From NCBI GenBank assembly GCA_965215715.1, contig OZ244129.1:124001-188000 (forward strand): 64,000 bases of DNA, given 5' to 3'. Shown here piece after piece: positions 52,841-62,302 of the stretch. The notes below the pieces were generated by a model. That model had not been told where the DNA came from. It was given only the letters and a program-made list of their open reading frames with translations, and did no database searches. Origin of the DNA: HXMU1428-3 sp965215715. GTDB taxonomy: Bacteria > Pseudomonadota > Alphaproteobacteria > Rhizobiales > HXMU1428-3. The position numbers were made by a program, and so were the translations under genes. Every line of letters begins with the position of its first letter. Position 1 is the first letter of the stretch.

Positions 52841-53068
52841 TTAACCGATCTTCCCGATGACGCCGCCCTTGGCGACAACAGCTTCAACAGGCTGTGAAAT
52901 TGAAACAGTCCCAGAGGCTGGTGCGTGAACTTCATGCTGAACTTTTTCAACCATGATTTCAGCGATAAGGTCACCTTCATTGACTGAGGCACCTTCAGAT
53001 ACCAACCAGCTTGTGATCACTGCTTCTGAGTCTTCATCCCAAAGATTTGTGGGAATAGTAATGTCCAT
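52841..53068 (-). CDS. Free-standing lipoyl domain protein
   Basis: 75 aa biotinyl/lipoyl domain: MDITIPTNLWDEDSEAVITS, WLVSEGASVNEGDLIAEI, with lipoylated Lys42 in MVEKVQHEVHAP and the closing ASGTV..VVAKGGVIGKIG. It is the mobile swinging arm of this complex, detached from the E2 core. AAGGA before the ATG. Two bp upstream lies the E1 beta stop. Confidence 0.88.
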   Translation of the reverse strand: MDITIPTNLWDEDSEAVITSWLVSEGASVNEGDLIAEIMVEKVQHEVHAPASGTVSISQPVEAVVAKGGVIGKIG

Positions 53069-53070
53069 TC

Positions 53071-54084
53071 TTATTGTTCCTTCATTTTAGTATAAGCGTT
53101 GACAATTTTTTCTGGGTTCGGCAGAGCGTAACGCTCCATCGGCCGAGAAAATGGAATTGGAATATCTGGATAAGCCACCCGTTGTGGGGACGCTTTTAGA
53201 GCTGTAACATCGCGCTCTGCGATGGTGGCGATGATTTCACCAGTTAGACCATAGCTTTGATAATCTTCATCAACCACGATGAGATGTCCGGTTTTTTTAA
53301 CAGAGTTAAACACTGTGTCGCGATCTAGCGGTACCAGTGTGCGAAGGTCGATAACTTCAGCATTGACCCCTTTTTCTTCTAATAGTTTGGCAGCTTTTAA
53401 GCCGTTATGAACGCCCATGCCAACACCAACGATGGTTACGTCTGAGCCTTCTTTTACAACATTGGCCTCACCAAAGGGAATTGTGAAATCCTCTTCAGGG
53501 GTGTGAACAGTTGCCCCATCTTCAGTTCCTAACCAACCCATGCCTTGCAGGCTTTTGTGATACATATAAATCACTGGGTTATTGTCACGAATGGCTGTGG
53601 TCATTAAGCCTTTGGCATCATAGGCGTTGCTGGGGCAAACCACTTTCATGCCCGGTAGGTGAGCAAATGTGCTGTAGAGAACTTGTGAGTGCTGGCCGCC
53701 ATCAGAATAGCCACCGCCACCAGATGTCATAAGCACCATTGGCACTTGAACGTTGCCGCCGGAGAAATAAATGTTTTTGGCCATTAAGTTATAAATGGCA
53801 TCAAAGCAAACGCCGAAGAAGTCGACAAACATTAATTCAACAATTGGTCGCATGCCATCTTGTGCTGCACCGACCGCTGCGCCAATAAAGGCTGTTTCTG
53901 AAATTGGTGTGTCACGAATGCGTTCAGCGCCAAATTCTTCTATAAGGCCGCGGGTGTTACCGTAAACACCGCCAAGCTGTCCAATGTCTTCGCCCATAAC
54001 GAAGACGCTTTGATCTTTTCTCATTTCCTGAGCTGTGGCTTCCGCCATCGCTCTGGCGATGGTTAATTTGCGTTCATTTTCCAT
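53071..54084 (-). CDS. acoB: TPP-dependent dehydrogenase E1 beta subunit (acetoin type)
   Basis: 337 aa transketolase-like beta subunit: GEDIGQLGGVYGNTRGL, RIRDTPISETAFIGAAVGAA, VDFFGVCFDAIYNLMAKN, SGGGGYSDGGQHSQ, CPSNAYDAKGLMTTAIRD, DLRTLVPLD and the C-terminal VVDEDYQSYG. Forms an alpha2-beta2 E1 with the gene at 54173, 88 bp upstream. Acetoin rather than pyruvate is inferred from the AcoR neighbour and operon order. Confidence 0.88.
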   Translation of the reverse strand: MENERKLTIARAMAEATAQEMRKDQSVFVMGEDIGQLGGVYGNTRGLIEEFGAERIRDTPISETAFIGAAVGAAQDGMRPIVELMFVDFFGVCFDAIYNLMAKNIYFSGGNVQVPMVLMTSGGGGYSDGGQHSQVLYSTFAHLPGMKVVCPSNAYDAKGLMTTAIRDNNPVIYMYHKSLQGMGWLGTEDGATVHTPEEDFTIPFGEANVVKEGSDVTIVGVGMGVHNGLKAAKLLEEKGVNAEVIDLRTLVPLDRDTVFNSVKKTGHLIVVDEDYQSYGLTGEIIATIAERDVTALKASPQRVAYPDIPIPFSRPMERYALPNPEKIVNAYTKMKEQ

Positions 54085-54172
54085 ATGATCACTTCATAGA
54101 CCTGTTACTGGCCCATCCCTTTTTTATAGCTATTCGAAATTTGTCTATGTGTAATTTTTAAAGAAAAAGCCT

Positions 54173-55159
54173 TTAAACAAAGACTTTTTCCATGGCTTCC
54201 TCTGGTTCTGGGTAGTCACTTGAGCGAGCAAATTCGATGGCTTCATCAACCTTTTGTTTGGCTTGGTTGGTGAGTTGTTCATCTTCTTGCTCTGATAAGA
54301 CGCCTTCTTCAAGCAATAATTTTTTCATTACTATAATAGGGTCTTTGGCGCGCAAGGCATCAAGTTCACCTTCAGGGCGGTAGGCTTCAGCGTCCCCCAT
54401 GAAGTGGCCAGCTAAGCGAGATGTTTCGACCTCGATTAGCGTTGGGCCTTTGCCTGCACGAGCATCTTCAATGGCAATACCGGCAACATCAAACAAAGCG
54501 ATAGGATCGTTGTTTGCAATGAAACGACCTGGCATGTCATAAGCTTGTGCGCGCACTGCGTTATTTTTTACCGCTGTTGAATCTTCTTTGGAAACAGAGA
54601 TGCCCCATTGATTGTCTTCAACAACGAAAATCACCGGTAAATTCCATACGGCTGCCAGGTTAAGTGATTCATGGAACGCACCTTGGTTCACAGCACCTTC
54701 GCCTAAAAAGGCAACGGCTACGCCATCATTGCCTTGCATCTTTTTGGAAAGGGCAGCTCCACATGCTGGTCCTAAACCTTGTGCGATGATGCCTGAGCAG
54801 GCAAAGTTCACATCTGCATCAAACAAATGCATGTGACCACCGCGTCCGCCGCTAAGGCCTGTTTTCTTGCCAAAAATTTCTGCGGCCATTTTTTTTAGGT
54901 CAACGCCTTTGGCGATGGCTTGGTGGTGAGGACGGTGTGTGGCGGTGACAACGTCATCAGGTCTTAAGTGGGCACAAACGCCAACTGCAACTGGTTCTTG
55001 GCCATTTGAAAGGTGCATTTCTCCCGGGATTGGCCCTTCAGCCATGTTAAAAACGGGTGTTTTACCTTCCATGTAGATGCGCTCCATCTCTTCTTCGAAG
55101 AAACGGCTAATCATCATGTATTCATACATCCACTTTTTTTGTTCTGGTGTTGGTAACAC
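54173..55159 (-). CDS. acoA: TPP-dependent dehydrogenase E1 alpha subunit (acetoin type)
   Basis: 328 aa. THRPHHQAIAKGVDLKKMAA, GGRGGHMHLFD, and the TPP motif GEGAVNQGAFHESLNLAAVW..VEDN. Phosphorylation-loop-like SRLAGHFMGDAEAYR is AcoA-like. Starts with GTG at 55159 behind GGGGAGATGAGTT. Preceded by a sigma-54 type promoter and first gene of the operon running to lpdA. Confidence 0.88.
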   Translation of the reverse strand: MLPTPEQKKWMYEYMMISRFFEEEMERIYMEGKTPVFNMAEGPIPGEMHLSNGQEPVAVGVCAHLRPDDVVTATHRPHHQAIAKGVDLKKMAAEIFGKKTGLSGGRGGHMHLFDADVNFACSGIIAQGLGPACGAALSKKMQGNDGVAVAFLGEGAVNQGAFHESLNLAAVWNLPVIFVVEDNQWGISVSKEDSTAVKNNAVRAQAYDMPGRFIANNDPIALFDVAGIAIEDARAGKGPTLIEVETSRLAGHFMGDAEAYRPEGELDALRAKDPIIVMKKLLLEEGVLSEQEDEQLTNQAKQKVDEAIEFARSSDYPEPEEAMEKVFV

Positions 55160-55498
55160 AACTCATCTCCCCAAAATTATTTGCAAGTTTATCTCTTTAA
55201 GATTGTTCTTGCTTGATTGAATGGTATTTTTAATAGCCTATGGCATATTGTGTGCCATAATTTTAAGCCTTTGAAAAAGAACTAAAAATGCAAAACTAAG
55301 CGTCACGTTGGTGAAGCAGGTATGCCTCAGTTGTCGCATGAGCGCGACGGCCTGAAAGAGGTGCGACTGGCGACTAGTCCTTTTCAAATAGTGTAAAATA
55401 AAAAGGGATAAAAATGAAGGGGAGAATCTGGTTTCAACCTGAGGGCGTTCTTAATAACTCTGGTTTTTGCTTTAAATCTTTTAAAAAAATGATTTGAA
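55160..55498. other. Regulatory region of the acetoin operon
   Basis: About 339 bp between acoA and acoR, both on the minus strand. Holds the -24/-12 boxes (55243-55257) and, further upstream, TTGTCGC-atgagc-GCGAC near 55335, a possible activator site. No coding frame is credible. Confidence 0.55.
55243..55257 (-). promoter_or_regulatory. Sigma-54 promoter of the acetoin operon
   Basis: On the minus strand TGGCAC-ACAAT-ATGC, one base off the TGGCAC-N5-TTGC consensus, 84 bp before the acoA start. The same bases form a palindrome TATGGCA..TGCCATA. Confidence 0.7.
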
Positions 55499-57463
55499 TT
55501 AATCGTCCATTTTATTTGGAGAAACGATTTCGTATTTTTTGATTTTACGATGTAAAGTTGATCGGCTGACACCTAGTTTTTCGGCCGTCGTGGTTATGTT
55601 CCAGTGATTTTGTTTTAAGAGCGATGAGATCATTTGGGCTTCAGCTGCAAACCCTTCTTCTTGAAGCGAGTGAATTTTGTTTGTTTGTTGAGTTTGCATT
55701 GAAGGTAATTGTTGTTGAATGTCTGTGGTGATTTGTTTTTGGCAAAGACCGCTGAGTTTGTCAGGTAAGTCTTGCAAAGTTATCTTGTTATCTTTGCAAA
55801 AGCATAAAGCGTATTTGAGGGCGCTTTTTAATTCTCTAATGTTACCTGGCCACAAGTGAGTGTCTAGAACCTGCCAGACATCGTCAGTGATTTCATATTC
55901 TGCGTTGTCTGGGGCTTCGGATTTTATGATCTGTTGAGCAATGTATTTGATATTGGTTCTTGCTCTTAAAGGAGGTAATTCGATTTCTGCACCTTGAATT
56001 CTAAATAGAAGATCTTGGCGGAACAGACCATTGGCAATTAACTCATCAATGTTTTTATGAGTGGCGCAGATAATTCGAATATCTACCGGTACTGGTTCAA
56101 TTGCCCCTAGGGGGGTGACTTCACGTTCTTCCAATACGTGCAAGAGATGGGCCTGAAGGTTTAAAGGCATGTCTCCAATTTCGTCCAAAAATAGAGTGCC
56201 ACCATGACTGGCAAGAATTTTACCTTTTTTGCCATCTTTTAACCCATCTGTGAATGTGCCTGGCTTGTAGCCAAATAATTCACTTTCCATCAAAGTTGGA
56301 GGAATGGCGGCGCAATTTACTGAGATAAATGGATTTTCTGATCTCAGGCTTTGCTCATGGAGCAATTTGGCCAATGTATCTTTACCAACCCCGGTTTCGC
56401 CTAATATTAAAATTGGAATGTCTTTATCGATCAGTTTTTTACCAATTTCTACAGCGCGTTGAACCGCCTGATCATCGCCGGCAAACTGACTAAGTTTATC
56501 AGTTTCTTGAGTGTAAACTATTTGTTTTTTAGGCAGGAGAATTGGTTTGGCCGGGCCTTTATGACGGGCTTGAATGTCAGAACTTATTTTTAAGCCTTTG
56601 ATAAATTTATTGGCAAAAAGCCCTTCTTTTATTTTTACGTATCTGTTTTGGAATGAAAATAGATTTTCTATTGAAACGGGGATCAGATCTGAAATGTTGT
56701 GTCCAATGATTTGATCAAGATCGATGTTCTCAAGCAGCTCCATGCACTCTAGTGTTGCGCCTTGAATGATGCCTGAATTATCAAATGCAATCAGAGCTTT
56801 TGATTCATAGAGAGAAATATTGTTATAGGGCATGCAAGAGATAATGTTAAAATGTTTGAACTCAGAAAGAAAAATATTGGCGCTAATTTGTTTGGCGGCT
56901 TGAGAGATGAAATTGTGGGTGAAATAGCTTTCGGTAAAGTTTTCACCTACGATGCGTGAAATGTTTAAAGCGCCGATCGCATTGCCATTGACGGAATGAA
57001 TGGGAGCGGCCGTGCAGGTGAATTTTTTAAATAGTTCTGCGTAATGTTCGGTTCTGCTTACAGTTACGCTGTGGTTGCTGTTTAAACAGGTGCCTATTCC
57101 ATTTGTTCCAACAGTATCTTCTGTCCAAATTGAGCCAAGTTTTACGCCATTATCTCTGCACTCGATGCTTTCTGGTGTGTCGGCAAACTCATTCACTGCC
57201 ACACTTGTACCATCTGATATGATGACGCAATAATTGCCCTGTTTGGCTAGACTTCTTACGGCTTGAAGAACTTCACTGCTGGTGGATAAATAATGTGAAA
57301 GTGAGTTTTGGCGCAGCTTTATTTCGCTATCAGTCAGGACATCGACTTTTTTAACTGAGCTTCGGTCTAATTGAAATTCGTTTTTACAACGGCGCCATGA
57401 GGTGGAGACCAGCAAATCTCTATATTCGTTAAAACCTAAACCATCTTCCATCACTGAACTCAT
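55499..57463 (-). CDS. acoR: AcoR-type sigma-54-dependent transcriptional activator
   Basis: 654 aa. N-terminal GAF-like sensor (about 60-210, with GSIWTEDTVGTNGIGTCL), PAS-like part, AAA+ domain with Walker A GETGVGKDTL, Walker B GGTLFLDEIGD and RQDLLFRIQGAEIELPPLR, and a FIS-type HTH at the end (NITTTAEKLGVSRSTLHRKI). The sigma-54 contact loop GAFTGA reads GTFTDG in KPGTFTDGLKDG. Probably responds to acetoin or a related metabolite and activates the -24/-12 promoters nearby. Same strand as and upstream of acoA. Confidence 0.9.
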   Translation of the reverse strand: MSSVMEDGLGFNEYRDLLVSTSWRRCKNEFQLDRSSVKKVDVLTDSEIKLRQNSLSHYLSTSSEVLQAVRSLAKQGNYCVIISDGTSVAVNEFADTPESIECRDNGVKLGSIWTEDTVGTNGIGTCLNSNHSVTVSRTEHYAELFKKFTCTAAPIHSVNGNAIGALNISRIVGENFTESYFTHNFISQAAKQISANIFLSEFKHFNIISCMPYNNISLYESKALIAFDNSGIIQGATLECMELLENIDLDQIIGHNISDLIPVSIENLFSFQNRYVKIKEGLFANKFIKGLKISSDIQARHKGPAKPILLPKKQIVYTQETDKLSQFAGDDQAVQRAVEIGKKLIDKDIPILILGETGVGKDTLAKLLHEQSLRSENPFISVNCAAIPPTLMESELFGYKPGTFTDGLKDGKKGKILASHGGTLFLDEIGDMPLNLQAHLLHVLEEREVTPLGAIEPVPVDIRIICATHKNIDELIANGLFRQDLLFRIQGAEIELPPLRARTNIKYIAQQIIKSEAPDNAEYEITDDVWQVLDTHLWPGNIRELKSALKYALCFCKDNKITLQDLPDKLSGLCQKQITTDIQQQLPSMQTQQTNKIHSLQEEGFAAEAQMISSLLKQNHWNITTTAEKLGVSRSTLHRKIKKYEIVSPNKMDD

Positions 57464-58304
57464 TTTTTAGAAGTTTTCGATGCCAATATCTCTTTTGTTA
57501 TCAATTGTTTATTTTCGGATAAATGTCTTTTTTTGACAACTCGTGCCCTTTTCTTAGCATTATTTCGACAAATCTCCAACAGGTCAGAGGTAAAATTGAT
57601 GCTCAGAATGATCTGATGATTTGAATTTTTGATCTTTTGAGTTTCTGGTCCTTCTTGTCTTTTGTTGGTTGTTCATTAAGTTCGAACTCAATGAATGGGC
57701 TGAAATAAAGTGTTCGTTGAGCCCCTCTTTGGCATCCTGTTTTATAAGTCATCTTCGTTTTTTCATGTGCTACATGTGTGGCCCTCTTGTGTTTCATGCT
57801 TGCCTCAACTGACCATTGAAAATGGGTGAAAGCTTTTTTTGCCTGAGAGGATTTGGACGATCAAAACACAAAATTAAAAATAGACTTTTGGCCTATAGTG
57901 CTTTGTAAAAGAACAAAAAATGGTTCTCTGAGTTTTCTTTTATTATGAGGTGGTTGCCCCCTGTTATTTTTTTAATGGCACAGCTCTTGCTCATCTTGGC
58001 ATGTAATCAAAAGAAAAATTTGTCGTTCAATTCGGCTTTACTACGATTGCTAGACATAAATAAAAGTTGTGGGGCTCTTAGGATTTAGATTTGCTCTCTT
58101 GCAATTTAAATCTGTGAGGAAGCTTCATACGCTAAGCTGGGGAACGAAATTTGATTATCGATTTGGGGACGTATTAACCATAATTTTTAAAATTTAAATC
58201 GATGGCAAATTTTGCAATCAATTGCAGCCTAAACATTTGGATTTCAAGTGGTCTGTGATTGTTCTCTTAAAAACCATAATCTATTGACGATTAAGATGAG
58301 ATAT
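57464..58304. other. Long intergenic region before the LuxR-type gene
   Basis: About 840 bp with no credible gene; a minus-strand frame 57603-57797 lacks an SD. It holds the sigma-54 boxes at 57976 and TGTCG half-sites near 57570 (as CGACA) and 58022. The rest is AT-rich. Confidence 0.5.
57976..57991 (+). promoter_or_regulatory. Sigma-54 promoter upstream of the LuxR-type regulator
   Basis: TGGCAC (57976-57981), AGCTC, TTGCT (57987-57991): a perfect -24/-12 match. It lies about 310 bp before the likely start codon, so a long leader is implied. Confidence 0.7.
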
Positions 58305-59057
58305 ATGACCTCTTATTTCCAAAACATTCATATGGTAGATGCGTATCCTTTATACTGCAGTTCCTATCAACGTATTTTTGAACAACTGAGTGACAAAACC
58401 GTTATTCATAAATGTCACTTTCTTGATGACATTGAGTTTCAAAATTTTCAGAACTCTAGATTTGATCTGGTCTTATTTGATGTGACTTTGTTTGGTGATG
58501 CTGGTTTGAATCTATTGTTGCAATTACGCATTCGTTTTCCAGATTTGCGCATTATTGTGTCGAGTGCTTTTGAGGATCAACGTTTGATTAAGCTGTGTTT
58601 TGCTTTGGGTGTCACCGGGGTGATTTCAAAAAAGCTTTCTCTCAGCAAAATAGAGACTATTTTGAAAACGCTAGAGAGTGATTTGGATTGCTTTCCTCAA
58701 ACAGACCGGGATTATCGTGTTTTTGGGGATCAATTTTTAAACCGGCAAGCTTCAGAGAAAATCCTGACCAAAAAGGAACTCATGACCTTGCAATTTTTAT
58801 TAAAGGGATTAATCAACCGTGATATTGCTGGCCAAATGGGTGTGTGTATGAGCACAACAAAAAGCCATGTCTCTTCGATTATAAAAAAGCTTGAGGTTAT
58901 TAACAGAACGCAAATTATCAAAGAATTTCAAATGCTATGTGCCAAAGATGAAATTGGCAGACATCTGAAAAAACGCAAAGTTGTGGCCATTTCTGAAGCG
59001 CGCAGATTAATCGCGACAGGGGTTGTGCAGGCGGAAGATATTCAGCTTGTTATTTAA
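58305..59057 (+). CDS. Response regulator with receiver and LuxR-type HTH
   Basis: 250 aa from MTSYFQNIHMVDAYPLYCSS. The receiver domain has Asp in HMVDAYPLY, phosphoacceptor-like Asp in LVLFDVTLFGDAG and Lys in VISKKLS. The HTH is TKKELMTLQFLLKGLINRDI then AGQMGVCMSTTKSHVSSIIK. In-frame starts at 58248 (GTG) and 58296 exist; 58305 is chosen for GATGAG spacing. Possibly regulates the alcohol dehydrogenase downstream; resembles ErbR/ExaE-type regulators of PQQ-dependent ethanol oxidation (inference). Confidence 0.78.
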   Translation: MTSYFQNIHMVDAYPLYCSSYQRIFEQLSDKTVIHKCHFLDDIEFQNFQNSRFDLVLFDVTLFGDAGLNLLLQLRIRFPDLRIIVSSAFEDQRLIKLCFALGVTGVISKKLSLSKIETILKTLESDLDCFPQTDRDYRVFGDQFLNRQASEKILTKKELMTLQFLLKGLINRDIAGQMGVCMSTTKSHVSSIIKKLEVINRTQIIKEFQMLCAKDEIGRHLKKRKVVAISEARRLIATGVVQAEDIQLVI

Positions 59058-59903
59058 AGAGTTTGGCTAACTGATTTGGACTTTGACAGCTGTTTTTAAA
59101 ACAGGAGGGGCGTTATTTCTGGAAGGCTCTGCCTTGGGTATTTACGTCGTTCATTGAGACACATTTCTTCTTATTTGTTTAGATATTCTCAAGATCAGTG
59201 AAAACAATTGTTTTCACTGTCTATTCTCTTCTTTATTTGCAACTCACTGTTATTAAGCAATTGAAACTATGGGTGTTCCTGGGTTGTTGCTCGTTTTATG
59301 GGCTGTCGTTTTGTCTCCTCAAAGTCAGTGGTGTGTTTCAGGTAAAGTGGGGTTTTGACATGTGATAAGGTGTGAAACAATCGTAACGAGATTGCGACAC
59401 TTATATCATGTCAAAGGTTTCAAATGGGCTTTTTTCTTTTCAACGATTGGGCCTGATTTTCTTTTTTTACCCTTTGTTTTTTATTTTTATAATGTCATTA
59501 ATTTCAACGCTTCGGATATATTTTTCTTGCCATTTTTGCAAAGATTTTGAGCGGTTTGCGAGGCATGAAATTATAGTAAGTATACGAAGATGCAGAAGAA
59601 AAAGCTTTTGAAGGTGTGACAAGAGAATTTATAAATTTTTAAGAGCGCGATGGGGCTAATTTTGCTAGACTTCAAATGATGAGAGAGCTTATGAAATCTC
59701 GTCTTTAGTATAAGTTGGGTGAAGTGTATTGCTTGGCATGAGTTTTGCGGAGAAACACTTTTACTCATATTGGACACTTTTATTTAACAACAAAATTTGG
59801 AGGTTTTTAAAAGTAGAAGATTTTGAGTGCTTCATTTTCTTAATTTGAGTAATTCATTTTCTTAAAAAGGGAAAATGTTTTAAAAGGGAAGGAATTAATA
59901 AGA
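59058..59903. other. Promoter region of the alcohol dehydrogenase
   Basis: About 846 bp. Carries the -24/-12 boxes at 59734, CTTGCGACAC-like TTGCGACAC near 59392 and several AT-rich runs. Short frames at 59362-59611 overlap in two phases, are Phe-rich and have no SD, so no gene is called. Confidence 0.5.
59734..59748 (+). promoter_or_regulatory. Sigma-54 promoter of the PQQ alcohol dehydrogenase
   Basis: TGGCAT (59734-59739), GAGTT, TTGC (59745-59748), then GGAG. It stands 156 bp before the start codon. Confidence 0.65.
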
Positions 59904-62036
59904 ATGAAATTTAGACGACCAAGTCTATTTGTACAAATGCTTATGGCTGCTTCATTGCTGGTACCAGCGCAGCTGCATGCGTCAGATAGAAACATCACTG
60001 ATAAAGATATCGATGATGCATCAAACACAGCCGATTGGCTGGCCTATGGGCGGACACACTCTGAACAACGGTTTAGTCCGCTTAAAGATATTAACTTAAA
60101 AAACATTGGTAAGCTAAAGCCTGCTTGGTATCTTGATTTACCTGACAAAGGTGACATGACTGCCACGCCATTGGTTGTTGATGGCATCATGTACCATAGT
60201 GGTAATATGAACGTCGTTCGTGCGATCGATGCTCGCACCGGTAAGCTACTTTGGACCTATGATCCGGGTGTTGCCGATGAGATTAAAAAAGGCGGTATGC
60301 GTAAGGTGTTCTGGAGACACACCCGCGGTATCTCAACATATGGTGACAAGATATTCCTCGCCACATGGGATGGACGTCTTATCGCTATCAGTAGAAAAGA
60401 CGGCAAAGAGGTTTGGCAAACAAGAACCTTCCCGCATAATCAACCATTGAACATTACCGGTCACCCGAAAGCCTATGACGGCGTTGTGTTTGTTGGTAAT
60501 GGCGGTACGGAACTTGGACCAATGCGTGGCTTTGTGTCAGCTTTTGATGCAGAGACAGGTAAAAAGCTTTGGAAGTTCTATATTGTTCCTGGCAATCCTG
60601 CTGATGGGTTTGAAGATAAAACCCAGGAAATGGCAGCCAAAACCTGGACAGGTGAATGGTGGAAAAATGGTGGCGGCGGTAACGCTTGGCACGGTTGGAC
60701 CTATGATTCCAAATATAAACAACTTATTTTTGGTACTGGTAATGGTGCACCATGGAATATTAAAGAACGCAGCCCTGGTGGTGGCGATAACTTATTCCTA
60801 AGCTCTGTTGTTGCCGTTGATGGTCGTACTGGTGAATATAAATGGCACGTCCAAACAGCCCCTGGTGATACTTGGGACTATAACTCAAACATGGACATCG
60901 TTCTTGCCGACTTAGAAATTAACGGTAAGAAAGTTGATGCAGCGATGCATGCGCCTAAGAATGGCTTTTACTATGTGATTGACCGTTCAAATGGTAAAGT
61001 GATTTCAGCTGAAAAATTTGCACCGGCCAACTGGTCAACCAAATTTGATCTAAAAGCACAGCGCCATGTTATTCCAGATAGTGCCAAATATCTTGACGGT
61101 GAGGAAAATATCTATCCTTCCGCTTATGGTGCTCACTCATGGATGTCCATGTCTTATAATCCGGATTTGAAACTTGCTTTCATTCCTACCAATCACTGGG
61201 GTAATACCTTTAAGGATAATGGTAAGGATCATAAGCCAGGCCATCAAATGGAAAACCACAAACTTTATCTTGGCCTAACAGGTTGGGTGTTTACAGTAGA
61301 TCCGCATCCTACACGCGGTTCGCTCCAAGCCTGGGATCCTATTAAGAATAAGCGCGTTTGGTCAATCAACCAAAAAAGCGGTTGGGGCGGTGGCCTTTTG
61401 ACCACAGCTAGCAACCTTCTTTTCCAAGGTACGCCAGACGGTTTATTCACAGCTTATGATGCCCGTAACGGTAAAAAAGTTTGGGAATATGATGCTGGTC
61501 TTGGTATCGTTGTAGCGCCTATCACTTATAAATTAGATGGAAAACAACACATTATCCTTATGGTTGGCCCTGGCGGGGCATTTCCTTCTAACTTTGCCGG
61601 TGGTGGTAAATTAGGCTTTGAAGGTAATGGTTGGAAATATGGTGTCCATCAGCGTCGTATCATTGCGTTCACACTTGATGGAAACGTTAATGTTCCAAAA
61701 CAACCTCCGAAAGCATTTGCTAAACCAATCGTTGATAACAAATTCAAGGTTGACGATAAAAAAGCTGGTGCTGGTGCTGGTGCCTATGCTGTGCATCTAT
61801 GCATAGCTTGTCATGGTGGCGGTGCGATTGCTGGTATGAAAGCTCCTGATCTTCGTGAATCAAAAGCTCTGGTAACTGGCAATGAGAAAGTGTTTGAAAG
61901 CATCGTTCGCGGTGGAGCACTTCTTGATAAGGGTATGCCAGTCTATCCAACTTTGTCAGATGATGAGCTGGAAGCAATTCGTCATTATATTCGTAAGTCA
62001 GCCCATGATGGTGTTAAAGCTGGAAAAACAAACTAA
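59904..62036 (+). CDS. PQQ-dependent quinohemoprotein alcohol dehydrogenase
   Basis: 710 aa, signal peptide (cleavage near LHAS), eight-bladed PQQ propeller (DWLAYGRTHSEQRFSPL; repeated W-motifs DARTGKLLW, DAETGKKLW, DARNGKKVWEY) and a C-terminal cytochrome c with Cys633/Cys636/His637 (CIACHGG) and Met ligand candidate in KGMPVYP. The catalytic Asp325 is in TWDYN; the residue two further is Asn, not the Asp of lanthanide enzymes, so calcium is likely. Vicinal cysteines are replaced by Phe136-Trp137. Oxidises alcohols in the periplasm; the substrate is unknown. Confidence 0.9.
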   Translation: MKFRRPSLFVQMLMAASLLVPAQLHASDRNITDKDIDDASNTADWLAYGRTHSEQRFSPLKDINLKNIGKLKPAWYLDLPDKGDMTATPLVVDGIMYHSGNMNVVRAIDARTGKLLWTYDPGVADEIKKGGMRKVFWRHTRGISTYGDKIFLATWDGRLIAISRKDGKEVWQTRTFPHNQPLNITGHPKAYDGVVFVGNGGTELGPMRGFVSAFDAETGKKLWKFYIVPGNPADGFEDKTQEMAAKTWTGEWWKNGGGGNAWHGWTYDSKYKQLIFGTGNGAPWNIKERSPGGGDNLFLSSVVAVDGRTGEYKWHVQTAPGDTWDYNSNMDIVLADLEINGKKVDAAMHAPKNGFYYVIDRSNGKVISAEKFAPANWSTKFDLKAQRHVIPDSAKYLDGEENIYPSAYGAHSWMSMSYNPDLKLAFIPTNHWGNTFKDNGKDHKPGHQMENHKLYLGLTGWVFTVDPHPTRGSLQAWDPIKNKRVWSINQKSGWGGGLLTTASNLLFQGTPDGLFTAYDARNGKKVWEYDAGLGIVVAPITYKLDGKQHIILMVGPGGAFPSNFAGGGKLGFEGNGWKYGVHQRRIIAFTLDGNVNVPKQPPKAFAKPIVDNKFKVDDKKAGAGAGAYAVHLCIACHGGGAIAGMKAPDLRESKALVTGNEKVFESIVRGGALLDKGMPVYPTLSDDELEAIRHYIRKSAHDGVKAGKTN

Positions 62037-62095
62037 GCTTTGTGTGACTTAATGCGATAAAATGATGAAAACTTGATTTTTTATCACAAGATCTC

Positions 62096-62127
62096 AAAAG
62101 GGGGAGCCGTTTTGCTCCCCCTTTTTT
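62096..62127 (+). terminator. Rho-independent terminator after the alcohol dehydrogenase
   Basis: AAAAGGGGGAGC (62096-62107), CGTTTT, GCTCCCCCTTTT (62114-62125), then TT. Perfect 12 bp stem. Confidence 0.93.
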
Positions 62128-62302
62128 GTTGGATAAAACTATGAATGTATTTTGTCTTTTGTTGCGCATACTGAACGATTTCTTTATTGGAACTTCATCT
62201 CTCTTTGTCTTCATGAAAAGTTAGTTTTTACATTGTATGCTACTTATGGTTGTGATGGCATTTGACTGTGTATTATTATTTGTAATTAATAATGAGTGAG
62301 TA

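Noticed and set aside
57603..57797. 64 aa minus-strand frame upstream of acoR
   Set aside because: Lys/Thr-rich without SD or recognisable motif, in a promoter region.
59362..59611. Two overlapping Phe-rich frames before the alcohol dehydrogenase
   Set aside because: Two phases of the same T-rich DNA with no SD; not a membrane peptide I can support.
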